A stretch of 64,000 nucleotides of DNA. Source: Azolla caroliniana. Its lineage: Eukaryota > Polypodiophyta. Shown here one piece after another: positions 11,094 through 22,295 of the stretch. Each line of letters opens with the position of its first letter. Positions within the stretch are counted from its first letter, which is position 1. Below the pieces are notes generated by a model, which was not told the DNA's origin, did no database searches, and saw only the letters and a program-made list of their open reading frames with translations. A program made the translations under genes and the position numbers. Where the stretch lies: the NCBI GenBank assembly GCA_043228905.1, contig JBHGNT010000007.1, forward strand, positions 12,710,001-12,774,000. Direction: 5' to 3'.

Positions 11094-13074
11094 ATGACTA
11101 GCTCGCTCCCGGTGGAGAAGCTCGACAGATCCAACTACGCATCTTGGTCTTACAAGATGCACCAGTACCTGCTTGGGCATGGTTACTGGAGCTATGTCGA
11201 CGGAGCTAACAACACAGCACCTGATGCGGCACATAAGGACTTCCCAGTGTGGGAACAAGCGGCAAGCAAAGTGATGTACTACTTTGCGTCTAGTGTCAGA
11301 GACCAACTGTTGAGCCATGTCCGAGATGCCAAGACGCCAAAAGAAGCTTGGGGAAACCTGAAGAAGGTTTTCACGGCAAGCACTACAGCCCGGAAGCTGC
11401 AACTCCGACAGGGGTTGAGCAATGTCCGACAGAAGCACATGTCGGTAGCCAATTACACAGCCCGAATCAAAGAGATCTGTGACTCACTTGCCTCTATCAA
11501 CGTCATTGTAGAGGAAGATGAGATGGTGCAGATCTGTCTTAGGGGCCTAGCGTCTAAGTTCAGAGCGTTCCGAACGGCGGTATATACAAGGGAGAATACG
11601 CCATCATTTTTCAACTTACAGTCGATGCTCCTTGTAGAGGAGAATCACGCCGGTGCGTCAACAAGTGCACCCACCGACAACCGAATGTTGTACACAGAGG
11701 CAGATCGGCCCCGTGGGCGTGGTGGACGAGGCGGGTCGGGTCGCAATGGTAGCGGCCAGCAAGAGCAGGACCGAAGGCACAGAGAACGTGCCGACAGCAG
11801 TTCCAGACCCTCCACAAGCAGGGGGAGTCAAGGCGGCGCCAGAGGCCGGCAAGCAAAGGCCAACACGGAATGCTGGTATTGTGGTAAAAAGGGCCACAGA
11901 GAAAGCGAGTGCTAGAAGAAGCATGCCGATTCAGACAGATCCGGATCCGACAAGGCCTACAGAAAGAACCGGCAATACTCGCACTACGCAGAAGGATCAA
12001 GAGGATCCAAAACTGGAAAAGCCGGTAACGAGCCAGCCTTGGTGATGAAACACGAGGCTAACTCGATGAAGAAGAACACTTCCAAATCGGAGGAAGTGTG
12101 GTACATTGATTTCAGGGCGTTGAATCACATGACAAGCCACAAAGAGTGGTTCTCTTTCTTGGAGAAACCGGAACAACTGGGAGTCGTCGAAACCGGAGAT
12201 GACACTCCTCACCCAATCGTGCATGTCGAAGAAGTCCCTTTGAGCCACGTCGGACAGAGGGGGAAGCTGATGAACGTGTTACACGTTCCGACCATCACGA
12301 AGAACCTAGTGTCAGTCGGTTAGATCGTTGACCAGGGGATGCAAGTGTGGTTTACGCACCTTGGGTGCTTCATCGAGGAAGAGGGCCAGATTATTGCGCA
12401 AGGGCCCAGAGATGGGAGGATGTTCATCCTCGACACCAATGACGCCGGCACTGCTTTGTTCACCAAAGGACGGAAGATTGAATCGAATATTGATCTCTGG
12501 CACAAGCGGATCGGCCACGTCAACTACCGGAGGCTTCAAGATCTGCAAATGAAACAAGTTGTTTTCGGTTTGCCGAAGTTCAGTGGCCGGAAGGTCCAAA
12601 TATGTGAAGCCTGCCAACTCGAGAAGCAACACTGACTTCCATTCCCTACCGAACGAAACCGTAGCCATAACAAGCTCAACCTTATTCATTCGGATGTATG
12701 GGGACCGGCACAGAACGTTAGTCTTGGCGGGAGTCGATATTTCGTCTCCTTCATCGACGACTACAACCGGCACACATGGATCTACCTCATTGAGCGGAAG
12801 AGCGAAGTCTTCAAGTGTTTCTGGAACCTGCAAAGACTGGTTGAACGGGAAACGGAGAGGAAGATCAAGTGCTTGCGGTCGGATGGCGAGAAAGAATACT
12901 TTTCCGGCCAATTCAACAGTTATCTGCAGCAGAACGGAATTCGGAGAGAATTCAGCTGCAGGTACACACCGGAGCAAAACGGTGTGGTCAAAAGGAAGAA
13001 CCGGTCGATTGTCGACACGGCAAGGGCAATGCTGGAGTAGAAGAGCATGCCCCATTTCTATTGGGCGGAGGCGG
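11094..13074 (+). pseudogene. Copia H gag, protease and integrase N-half, decayed
   Basis: Gag is open from the ATG at 11094 to 11912 and ends with a zinc knuckle, CWYCGKKGHRESEC (CX2CX4HX4C), followed by a TAG at 11913. The same frame continues. Protease at about 12100 has WYIDFRALNHM where Copia proteases have D-S-G-A, so the catalytic motif is gone. The pre-integrase domain has LWHKRIGHVNYRRL (about 12500). The integrase core has HSDVWGP and RSDGEKEYF and then EQNGVV. In-frame stops: TAG 11913, TAG 12321, TGA near 12633, TAG near 13038. Several fit C-to-T changes of CGA or CAG codons. Interrupted at 13074 by a solo LTR. Confidence 0.85.
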
Positions 13075-14003
13075 TGTCGTGAAGTTGACACTTTACGATG
13101 TGAAAACAATGTCAAAAATCTATAGAAGTGCATTTCCCATCTGGAGCTTATGACAAGGAGCATGAAGGAATTTTTGGTTCGTGAATCGGAGTTCAGAAGC
13201 CCAAGATACAAGCTTCGGAAGGATTAATGTTACTTGGGACAATAATGTAATTATGTCAAAAGGGGGAGTCAAAATTAAATAATGGTTATTTCTATAATTT
13301 CTTAAATATAGAACTATAAAATTGAATTGTAGCATCAATAAATAAAGAAAATAAAATAAAATAAAATAAAAATAAAAATACAACAGCCTTACATGAGGTG
13401 GTTTGTCAACCGCCTCAAGAGGGCGGTAGGGCGGTTGACCACCCTATATAAGCCACGCCTATGGTGGCTAAAGGGAGAGGGAGGAGGAGAAGGAGAAGGA
13501 AGAGAAGGAAAAGCGAGTGAAGAAGCTCGCGTGGGTATGGGATGCAGAGCTCGCCAAAGAAGATGGTGGCCTGCATAAATCAAGACAAGAGTTAAAGAAA
13601 AGAAAGTGAATACAAAAACGGAAGAAGTTAAAGTGGTGTAACTCAAACGCCTCTTTGTAAACAAAAGGTCGTGAGTTTGAATCCTCTTCAAATAACTTCT
13701 TCTGGTAATCAAATTTTGTAATATAAATTTAGTATATATAAAGTGAAAGAGAAAGACAAATAAATATCTCAAACGCTTCTTCTCAAATAGAGTTTGAGTT
13801 CAAGTCTTGCCAAGTAACTTTTGGCAAATAAATATTGTAAGTGGTGGTTTTACAAGTAAAATTCTTTTCGCGACAACGTCGCATTTATCTTGCCTTATTG
13901 GCTTCTTGTCATTGCACCATTTGCGATTACAGGTTTTCACCCCGATCATCCCCGAGTCATAGAACCCCGGCAGTTGCGACACACAACCACAATCTTCACG
14001 ACA
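13075..14003 (+). repeat. Solo LTR G (gypsy-type family) in Copia integrase
   Basis: 929 bp with perfect 10-bp inverted ends, TGTCGTGAAG and CTTCACGACA. It is flanked by GCGG at 13071-13074 and 14004-14007, and the Copia integrase frame rejoins after one copy of GCGG is removed. A tRNA-like module is visible: agttaaagtgg at 13626 and an agtttgaatcc B-box at 13674. A second B-box-like gagttcaagtc lies near 13795. No internal element sequence remains, as expected after LTR-LTR recombination. Confidence 0.75.
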
Positions 14004-14530
14004 GCGGTCCGAATGGCCATCTACACCCAAAACCGGATCAGTGACAAGGTGTCCGCGCATGAGCTGTATTTCGGACGCAAGCCGAATTTGAGACACCTTC
14101 ATATATTCGGTAGCATTGCATATGTGCATGTGCCAGATGAAAAGCGGAGGAAGTTGGATGCAAAGTCGGAGAAATGCATCCTAGTTGGTTACTCGCATGA
14201 GCAAAAGGGATATAAGTGTTATAACCCTCGGACAAAGCAGGTCCAAGTTAGCCAAGATGTTGAGTTTGATAAGACAGCATCATGGTATGCCTTACCGGCT
14301 CCAACTTCCGACCCCGACCCGATACCGGAGGATGAGACTAGTGAGCCTGAACCGGTCCAGTTAGAATATGAAGACCTCGGCACTCTAGAAGAGAGTCCGA
14401 TCTCATTTCAGTTAAGTGGACCGAATGAGCGACTGAGTTGGGATGACCAGTCGAATGAGGAACCGGTGAGTAATGGAGACTCTGTCGTGCTCTCGCCGCG
14501 CATGGAACCGAGGAAACAGTTCACGCGCAA
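14004..14530 (+). pseudogene. Copia H integrase C-terminal part
   Basis: Continues the integrase after the solo LTR: RMAIYTQNRISDKVSAHELY, then the blocks FGSIAYVHVP and KCILVGYS typical of the Copia integrase C-terminal region, then VSQDVEFDK. The frame is open until it runs into the GAAA-repeat tail of the minus-strand LINE near 14530. Confidence 0.85.
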
Positions 14531-14755
14531 AGAAAGAAAGAAAGAAAGAAAGATATATTAACGTCTTCTAAGGCCAAAATTGGCCCATGAGACAAATGGT
14601 GTACAACAAAAATGGGATATTTACCCATTCATCGAAAGTAAAAATAAAAATAAGATAAAATAGAGTTTAAGCTAAATAGTTCTAAGAAAACAACAAACAT
14701 GTTCTATATAAAAAACATGTTCTACAATGAGAATGATTCTATACTAGGCCTAATT

Positions 14756-17700
14756 TCATTTCCATCCAAGTCTCTCGAAGAGAAGCGGGGGGTCAAAGGG
14801 TTGCCATGTGGATGTGGCCCGTGGTCCGCATGTAAGAGGTACCCCAACCATAGCTTCGAGTCGACGTAGCTCACGTTCCCTTATCTTCTTAATCTTTTCT
14901 ACTCCACGTTGACTTGTGTTGAAGCCCAACATCCGAGGACGTTTGGTTGCTCTTTGTATTTCTGCTTCCTCAAGGGAGAGGCCGAGCGGCATAAGTGTAT
15001 CCACATTCATCGTCTCCCCATGTTCCTGAAAAATTACACTAGGTACATGTTGATGAGTAGTAAAAGGGTTATGATTAACACTTTGTAATTTATCCTCCCT
15101 ATGTTGTTTTAGCTCTAAGATATACCTACCTAGTCTCTTTACACTCGGGGTATCTAATAGTTTGGAGAGGGTGGGAGAGGGTCCTAGTATGTCTTGGTAT
15201 TCCGCCCGTATCTCGGCATAAGTTGGGCACTTGCATGTGAAGTGATACTCATCCTCTATCTCTATGTGGCATAACCTACATAGCCTTTCCTCTCTAGGGA
15301 CTCTATTAGCTCGACCATTCTCAATCTCAAGTTGGTGAGATGATATCCTAAGTTGTCCAATGGCCACCCTTAGTGCATTTGATAAGAAAGTATCTAGGTA
15401 TCTTGGTCATGTAATAAACCCTAACTTAGAGAAGTGCAAGAAGTGTTCCTTATAGTACACCATTTTAGATGGGAGTGGCTCTCGTGGGGTGATCCATTTG
15501 TATCGAGTGTAGATTTGCCATATTTCTTGGCGTATCACTTTATTACGATCTTCACGAGAGATTAAAGTTTGATCAGTCCCATGGTTGTACTTAAGGGGAG
15601 GTAGGTTATTAATGTCTATGCCATTTGCAAATAACCAACTCACCACAATGCTATACCAAGAGTTAGTGTCTCCAGACACATGTAAGGATCGGGATGCCTC
15701 AAAGGCTCGACGGGATATCCTATCTTGTGGTTGACTATGTATCCGATGAATAAAAGCTACCACTTGAAAGAGTGCTTCTACTAACATCGGGGGTAGGCTA
15801 AACTCCGCTCTAATAATGTCATGTGGTACTGTCGATTTGCTTCGGAGTTGACGTGATAACATCACCACTAAAGGTCTCTCCAATTGCGTCCACATGAAAG
15901 ATGGTAGACCTGGAGCCCATACTACTGATGCATACATGAGGGACGGGGTCACTAATGAGTCGAAAAGCCATCCCTTAGTCCGTGGTTCTTGAAAGTATGC
16001 TTGGTGGCATTGTCTCTCTAAGAGTGAGAGGGATGCATATCCTCTCGTTAGCCTATCTTTGGCTGCCTGGGTCATCGAGAATTTACCTGAGCGAGCACTA
16101 AAAGTGACTCCCAAGTATACATAAGATCCCACCACCTCAACTAGTTTATGAGAGAGGATGAGGTGACATTTACTCCTAACTCTGGACGATGTATGAAAGA
16201 TAAGGACTTTAGTTTTCGCTAGATTCACTACCAGTCCTCGTTGTGTACAAAAGTCATCTAGGGCATTAAGATGCTTTTGTAGGTCGTGTTCCGACTCCGA
16301 GAGCAAGACAATGTCGTCTGCGTAGAGTAAGAGACTAACTTGCGTATCCCTAATAGCCACTCCTTTGCCTCCCTTACGAGCAATAAAATCAGTGATCTCA
16401 TCAATGTAGATCCCAAAAAGAGTCGGTGATAGGGGGCAACCCTGTTTTACACCAATGGTGCTAGTGAAACAATCGGATAGGCCACCTGGGCATCTTACGC
16501 GCCCACAGACTTGCTCATATAGGGCATAAATGGCCCAAATCATGTCATTTGGTATCTCCAAGCTCTTAAGTCTATCAAACAACCTCTCCCTAGGAATTGT
16601 ATCAAAGGCTTTGCGAAAGTCCACAAAGCAACAATATAGTTTCTTCTTACGAGCCTTTGTTTGGTCAATTAAGCACCTAAGTGTGAAGATGTGGTCAATA
16701 GTGGAGAAGGCTCGTCTAAAGCCAGCCTGCTCAGGTGCTCGAAGACTTAATGTTTCCATATAATCACTGAGCTCCGCTTCCATTACTGCACCATATAGTT
16801 TAGCAAGCGTATGACCTATCATAATGGTCCTATATGTATTTGGGTCCATTGGGTCCCCTCCTTTATGTATAGGGGCCACAGTGTTCATGGCCCATTGTGG
16901 TGGAAAACCCTCGGCGAGGGCGCGGTTGAAGATTAGAGTGAGAAGGGGAGCTAGGCACTCTCGAGCATATATGATGTGCTCGGCTCGCAATCCTGTGTGG
17001 TCCATGGATTTCCTATGTTGTAATTTTTTTATGACCTTCATGACCCTAGAGGTCGTGAAAAGTGTCCCCATGGTAGGTCGAGGTGTGGAGGGCATTGGAA
17101 TGGGTGGTTGGTTCGGGACATGGTAGAGTCTCTCGGTATATGTGTGCCAAATATTGGGATCCTCGATGGGTGTTTGTGGTCTCGGTTCCCGTAGTCTCTT
17201 CCATGCAAGGGCACAATCCCTACTCATGAGCATATGGTAGAGTTCCCAATATTGAGATGCTTCCCAAGCTCGTCTTTTACGACGTGTCATCTTGCGCATC
17301 TCTTTGCGAGCCTGTACTAAGGAGATAGTACCACTGAGTCGCGATACTTTAAGTTGTCTATACAACTCTCTACAATCCTCGTCATACCACTTGTTTTGTG
17401 GCATAGACCCTATTCTACTATGATTGGAGTCTTTCGTGTATGGGAAGCTACTAGTGGCGGCTGAGTGAAGGATGTGTGTGAGTTCTGTAGTGAGGTTCTC
17501 TAAAGGCAAGGAAGAATCAAACGAGGAAAGATGGGCTTGAACATGTCGAGAGTAGATGTCCGCGAGCTCATGCGTGAAATGTATTATAGTGTGATGGGCT
17601 GGTTTACTAGAGTTGGTGGTGTGGGAGGTGTCACATTTTAGCTCAAAGTATAGGAAGGTATGGTCTGCCCCAATGGGGCATGGGGCCACCCGGAAGGAGC

Positions 17701-18505
17701 TAACCATGTGGGTAGCTTCAGGGCGTCCTATTAGATAATCAACGGTGCTTTCCCCTCCTCCATGTGGGAAACATGTGAGCTCTTCCGAGCCCGGCCACTT
17801 GGCTAAGCCATTATATATGATCATCTGGTGTCGGCTTCCAAGTTCAAGCAGATGATGGCCAAAGCTTGTGGCATCCGCACCTTGATCCTTCGATGTACGT
17901 GTTATGCCTAAGGCTAAAGGGTCGACATTCACCATTTCTAGGTTTCTATCCATCTGAAATATTGTGCATTGTCGGGACTGGGTTCTCGCATTGAAATCTC
18001 CTACCAGGAAGACTTCCCCTTGAGAAGAATATCGGATTATGTCATCCGACAAAGGTTCGTATGGAGAAGGCCCATGTGGCGTTCCTTCATCAACTATACT
18101 CGCCTCTCCAGCCATATTGTAGCGGGACCCTTTCGGGGGGAAGTAACAAACTGCGATAAATATCACCTGATCCTTACTAGTGAGGACTTTCACCCACATA
18201 AAACGGGCTTCTGGGTCTGACTTTAGTATTTCTATCCTATTATTTATCTCTTTCCGAAATAATATCGCAACCCCCCCAGACCCTCTAGTAGTGTGTCGAC
18301 GTGAGGTTTGTCTAAAGACAGATTCCCAACGAAAACCGTCAACTCGTGGCAGTCCTCGATTTGGGCTTTGATGTGTTTCTACTACAAAAAGTATATCAGA
18401 TACTTTCAAAATCTCCTCTAGACGGCCAGGATGTGTCCAAAGTGCGCCGTTACAGTTCCATAAAGTGATCCTAAGTTTATTATCTGTCACATGGGCCACA
18501 CGCCG
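14756..18505 (-). pseudogene. LINE ORF2: apurinic endonuclease and reverse transcriptase
   Basis: About 1,250 codons in one frame with a single internal TGA (15409-15407). Order: endonuclease (LWNCNGA at the start, VFLVGDFNAR, STVDYLIG, GADHTFL), RT (CFVDFRKAFDTIPRERL, GVKQGCPLSPTLFGIYID, catalytic LLYADDIVLL), then after the TGA a C-terminal zinc-binding-like block RLCRLCHIEIEDEYHF with a later KCP. All catalytic motifs look intact. The first codon after the ORF1 stop region that could start translation is GTG (18499), not ATG. The RT style (GVKQGCPLSP) differs from the usual seed-plant L1 style. Only one stop away from being open, so a recent copy. Confidence 0.85.
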
Positions 18506-18690
18506 TCAATTGGCGGCACGATCATTTATTATGACACGTCCGTCCCGGTAGAAAGCACGATGCCCCTCTTTACGAGCTTGTATGACTCGCGGCATACAAG
18601 TTTTACGATGCTCAATTTGCATCTTGGTCAAGTCTTCATCGAGGTAGATAGGCTCCCCGCCCAAGCCTCGAAGAATTGGTCCCTCCAGGT
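18506..18690 (-). pseudogene. LINE ORF1, C-terminal fragment
   Basis: About 60 codons are readable, including IYLDEDLT, EHRKTCMPRVIQARKEGHRA and FYRDGRVIIND, which resembles the C-terminal domain of LINE ORF1 RNA-binding proteins. It ends in TGA at 18508-18506. The next codons are in the same frame as ORF2, so the two ORFs are separated only by this one stop. The N-terminal part is lost by 5' truncation. Confidence 0.65.
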
Positions 18691-18694
18691 TTTA

Positions 18695-20911
18695 GAGAAG
18701 AGGAAGAAGAAGATGCCGGAATACGAAACCGGCAACGTTGAGTCGAATCGGAGCAAATCCGACTCCGGAAAAGAAGAAGGCGGATCTTCGGCAACAAAGA
18801 CCGAACCGGCCAAAAAGGGCCTCAAACCGGGTAACGATAAGTTATGTCGGTCTTCCCGCCAGAAAACCCTCGTGAAGAGGTATGGGTACAATGAGTACAT
18901 GATGCATCACTATGCGTACATGACCAGGGTGGCGGAAGTGTGTGAGCCAGAGAGCTACGCAAAAGCGGCAAAGGACGCAAATTGGCGTGTCGCTATGGAG
19001 GAAGAAATGCGGGCACTTGATGCCAACGACACATGGGACCTAGTCGACCCTCCCCAACACTGTAAACCGATCGGATGTAAGTGGGTGTAAAAGGTAAAAT
19101 ACAATACCGACGGTTCGGTTAACTAGTACAAGGCCCAGTTAGTGGCAAAGGGATATGCGCAAACCCACGGAATCGACTACTACGAGACCTTCGCTCCAGT
19201 AGCGAAGATGACGACGGTTCGTGTGGTGTTGGCGGTTGCTGCGACAAGGGGGTGGCATCTTCACTAGATGGATGTGAAGAATGCATTTCTTCAAGGCGAT
19301 CTTGAAGAAGAGGTCTTTATGACCCAACCCCCTGGTTTCCAGTTAGAGATGAACAAGTTGACGATATGTCGTCTAAAGAAGCCACTTTATGGCCTGAAGC
19401 AAGCCCCTCGAGCTTGGAATGCGAAGATCATGCATCGGTTGCATAAGATGGGGTTTACGGCCTCCAAGTCCGACTCTTCGTTGTTCATTGGGCAAGGTTC
19501 GGATGGTCCAGTTTGCATCTTGTTGTATGTTGATGATCTAGTCATCACCGGACCCGGACTCGATGAAATCAACCGAGTCAAGTCCCAACTGTCATACGCA
19601 TTTGAGATGAAGGACCTGGGGGACCTTCACTATTTCCTTGGGATCGAGGTGATCCGAACCCCCGACAGCATATTGCTCTCACAAAGACATTATGTGTTGA
19701 ATATGTTGTACAAGTTCGGCATGACGGAATGCCGACCAATCTCCACACCCCTGGACCGGAACCAAAAGCTCCGTCTCGACTCTGGACCGGCCTGCGATGA
19801 GAAGCGGTTCCGACAAATCGTTAGAAGCCTTATATATTTGACAATCACCCGACCCGACATCAATTATCTAGTCAGCGTGATCAGCCAATATATGCAGAAG
19901 CCGACCGTGGAGCACCTTTTGTGCGCGCATCGAATTTTGCGATATGTGAGCGGCACGAAGGACCGGGGACTATTATACCGGCATGGTAGAACGGAAGAGC
20001 TAGTCGGCTACACAAATGCCAACTGGGCCGGCGATGCATCAGATCACCAATCCACCTCCGGCTATATGTTTTCCCTTGGTAGCGCGGCTGTTGCATGGAG
20101 CAACAAAAAGCAACCAACAGTGGCCCTTTTGAGCACTAAGGTTGAATACCAGGGTGCTACCGTTGCCACCTGTGCAGCCATTTGGCTTCGGCGACTGCTG
20201 CAAGACCTGCGGATTGAGGTACCAACCCCGATCCTGATCTACTACGACAACATAAGCAGCATGCAGCTCACCAAGAACCCTATATTCCATGCTCGCACAA
20301 AGCACATAGAAGTGCACTACCACTTCGTGCTTGAGCGTGTCCTGAGCGGTGAAGTCGAACTTCGGTATGTTAATACAGATTGGCAAGTTGCCGACATCTT
20401 CACCAAACCGCTCGGATCGGACAAGTTGCAGCACTTCACCGAAATGCTTGGTGTTCAGCATCTCAATGTGTCACACTTGAGGGGGAGAACGGGCAAAGAC
20501 GCCAGAACGGGCAAAGGCAAAGAAACTGCCGACTGCGTTGGTGAGGGAAGAACCGACAAAGGGAGAGACAAGAAGAAGAAAGGAGCAGAGTTGACAAAGG
20601 AAGTTGACACATCCGAACAAGTCGGAACAAGCGGCAGAGTCAAGAAGGACAGAGCCGACCGGAAGAAGAAGGCCAAGACTCGGACATGGTCCGATGTGGT
20701 GAAGAGACTGGAACCAGAAGACGAATCGAGAGCAACCAATTCGGACAAGAGCTGGAACGAGTCGGAGACAACCGATTTCGGTTCAATAGATGGATTCGGA
20801 AGATCCGGATCAACTGAAGGCCAAGCAAACGAGAAGGCAGCGGAAGTCAACGCCAACACAAAGGAACCGGCGAGTCGACAAGTGTCAAAGTCACAGCAAC
20901 GAGGGAGCTGA
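18695..20911 (+). pseudogene. Copia H reverse transcriptase, RNase H and C-terminal extension
   Basis: One frame with stops at TAA 19088, TAG 19124 and TAG 19265. RT starts around AMEEEMRALDANDTWDLV and has [22 protein letters not shown] and the catalytic LLYVDDLVITG (about 19520). RNase H has GYTNANWAGD and STSGYMF and ends in VADIFTKPLGSDKL (about 20390). Copia polyproteins usually end soon after this point, but here the frame stays open for a further 150 or so codons rich in Lys, Glu, Thr and Ser (20461-20911). This tail starts at a sequence (ttgagggggagaac) that looks like a second polypurine tract. Confidence 0.85.
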
Positions 20912-21105
20912 ATTGGGCATGTTGAGCAGACAAGCTGACCAAGGAGGTCAACACACACAGAACCAAACGGGGTCGCGGCAAACAGGACCGTATCGGACGA
21001 GGAGCGTGAGCGAGGCGGAGTGACGCCAGAAGGAGCCGGGTGGAAGGACTGGCTGCCATGGAGACCGACACTACGATCCAACCTCAAGTTGAGCTTGAGG
21101 GGGAG
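20912..21105 (+). other. 3' untranslated part and polypurine tract of Copia H
   Basis: No coding sequence is seen. The stretch ends in gcttgagggggag at about 21093-21105, directly before the 3' LTR, which serves as the plus-strand primer in this class of element. Confidence 0.7.
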
Positions 21106-21554
21106 TCTTGAGCAGCAAGCTCAACCGGATCTAGATCGGCTGAATAAGCCTGAGCCAGATCGACATCTGGAAGGATGAGCTGGATCGGTGAGCCGATGAG
21201 CAAGTGAGCCGGTGAGCTGGGGAGCTGGTTAGGGAGCCGGTTAGCCGGATCAAGCAGTAACCAGAAGCCTAGTAGTAGCCTAGACTACTAGGTAGTTAAT
21301 GTCTCGTAGTTAGTGTCAAACGCTCCTGTGAGCATTGAAGTACACTATACTTCTATCAGTCCGCTTAGGACTTGTATGAATAGTGTTGTTGAGCACGTTG
21401 GATGTACAGAGCTTGAGAGTTAATTTTTTGAATAGAGTTTTATGTTCTACTCTTTCTCTGTCTCTCCCGCGTACTATGTATATTCAAGGCTCTCCATTAA
21501 ACTTGCGTTTCTGTTTTCGGTTTTCTATTGCTTGTGCACGCTATTCTTTTTACA
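21106..21554 (+). repeat. 3' LTR of Copia H
   Basis: 449 bp, matching 10571-10990 over its length, including the block tactaggtagttaatgtctc and the terminal CTTTTTACA. Differences from the 5' copy include the first bases (TCTTGAGC) and an extra piece of the gagccggt repeat. Confidence 0.9.
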
Positions 21555-22295
21555 AGTACACACACTACATGAAAAAACTCTCCAAAGTCATGCCACCAAA
21601 TATTTTTATAGATGATTTTCACATTAATCCCATAATCTCATAAGTATTCTATTGCATTTTTCTAATTATCATGCTATTTATGCTATTAATCACAACGATA
21701 GTAACATTGCTAATCATGCTCATAATCCTCATGAAAATCACCTAATCCCTTAATCTTTAGTCACCAACCAATCCATCATGCATTTAGGTATTCTATTGAA
21801 TTTTTCTAATTATTTGACCACCTTCATAAATTTGGGGAGATTGCAGCACGCAATTCCTGTTAATAAATGAGTAAAAGCATGGAGATTTTCACTCCAAATG
21901 ATGAGATTCTTTATGATTGGAAAATTACATTCCAAATGCTTGTGATTTATAGGTTATAATGGCAATACCTTAACACTGCTTGAATATTTTATGTTTCTTG
22001 TTAAAGAAAATGATATATTAATCCCCATGAAGTCCTCATATAAAAAGATGTGAATAATATCCCCATCACATATCAGAAGACAATGCAAGCTTTAAAAAAA
22101 TGTATGAACCCAATATCTACGAAGAATAGATGTAAATGAAACCACCACATATCAGATGGCAGCAAGCTTTTAATATAATGTTCAAAACCCAATATCATTG
22201 CAAATGATGCAAGGTTAGTGGAACAAGAATTTCTTATTGACAATCTCAACAAATTGTTTACAGAAACTATGCATAATTTCCAAGTCACGAGTATG
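21555..22295. other. AT-rich spacer, 3' side of the Elongin-B-like gene
   Basis: No ORF with recognisable content. It contains the presumed 3' UTR of the minus-strand gene that ends at 22296. Two copies of a piece around accacatatcaga (near 22067 and 22143) suggest a small local duplication. Confidence 0.5.

Larger units (their letters stand above)
14540..18690 (-). mobile_element. Non-LTR retrotransposon (LINE), minus strand, 5'-truncated
   Basis: On the minus strand it has the C-terminal end of ORF1 (18690-18506), a complete APE-RT ORF2 (18505-14756), a 3' UTR of about 200 bp, and a tail that reads (TTTC)n on its own strand (GAAA repeat at about 14527-14552 on the plus strand). It interrupts Copia H, whose coding sequence stops near 14530 and resumes near 18695. 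Inside ORF1 the 5' truncation is abrupt, as is usual for target-primed insertion. The exact target duplication could not be defined. Confidence 0.85.
10571..21554 (+). mobile_element. Copia LTR retrotransposon H, full span, nested insertions
   Basis: It has two LTRs (10571-10990 and 21106-21554), a primer site TGGTATCAGAGC at 10991, gag, protease, integrase, RT and RNase H in Copia order, and a polypurine tract before the 3' LTR. Two insertions interrupt it: a solo gypsy-type LTR (13075-14003) and a minus-strand LINE (about 14540-18690). Coding pieces remain in one frame but carry several stops, so it is dead. I could not find a matching target duplication at its ends (left aggag, right agtac). 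Confidence 0.85.

Noticed and set aside
12312-13211. 299-codon minus-strand frame over Copia H
   Set aside because: It lies opposite the integrase coding sequence of Copia H and has no family pattern.
13860-13880. Right end of solo LTR G at TTCGCGACA (13875)
   Set aside because: This word matches the end of the LTR of A, but the 10-bp inverted end, the matching GCGG and the resumption of the Copia frame all place the end at 14003.
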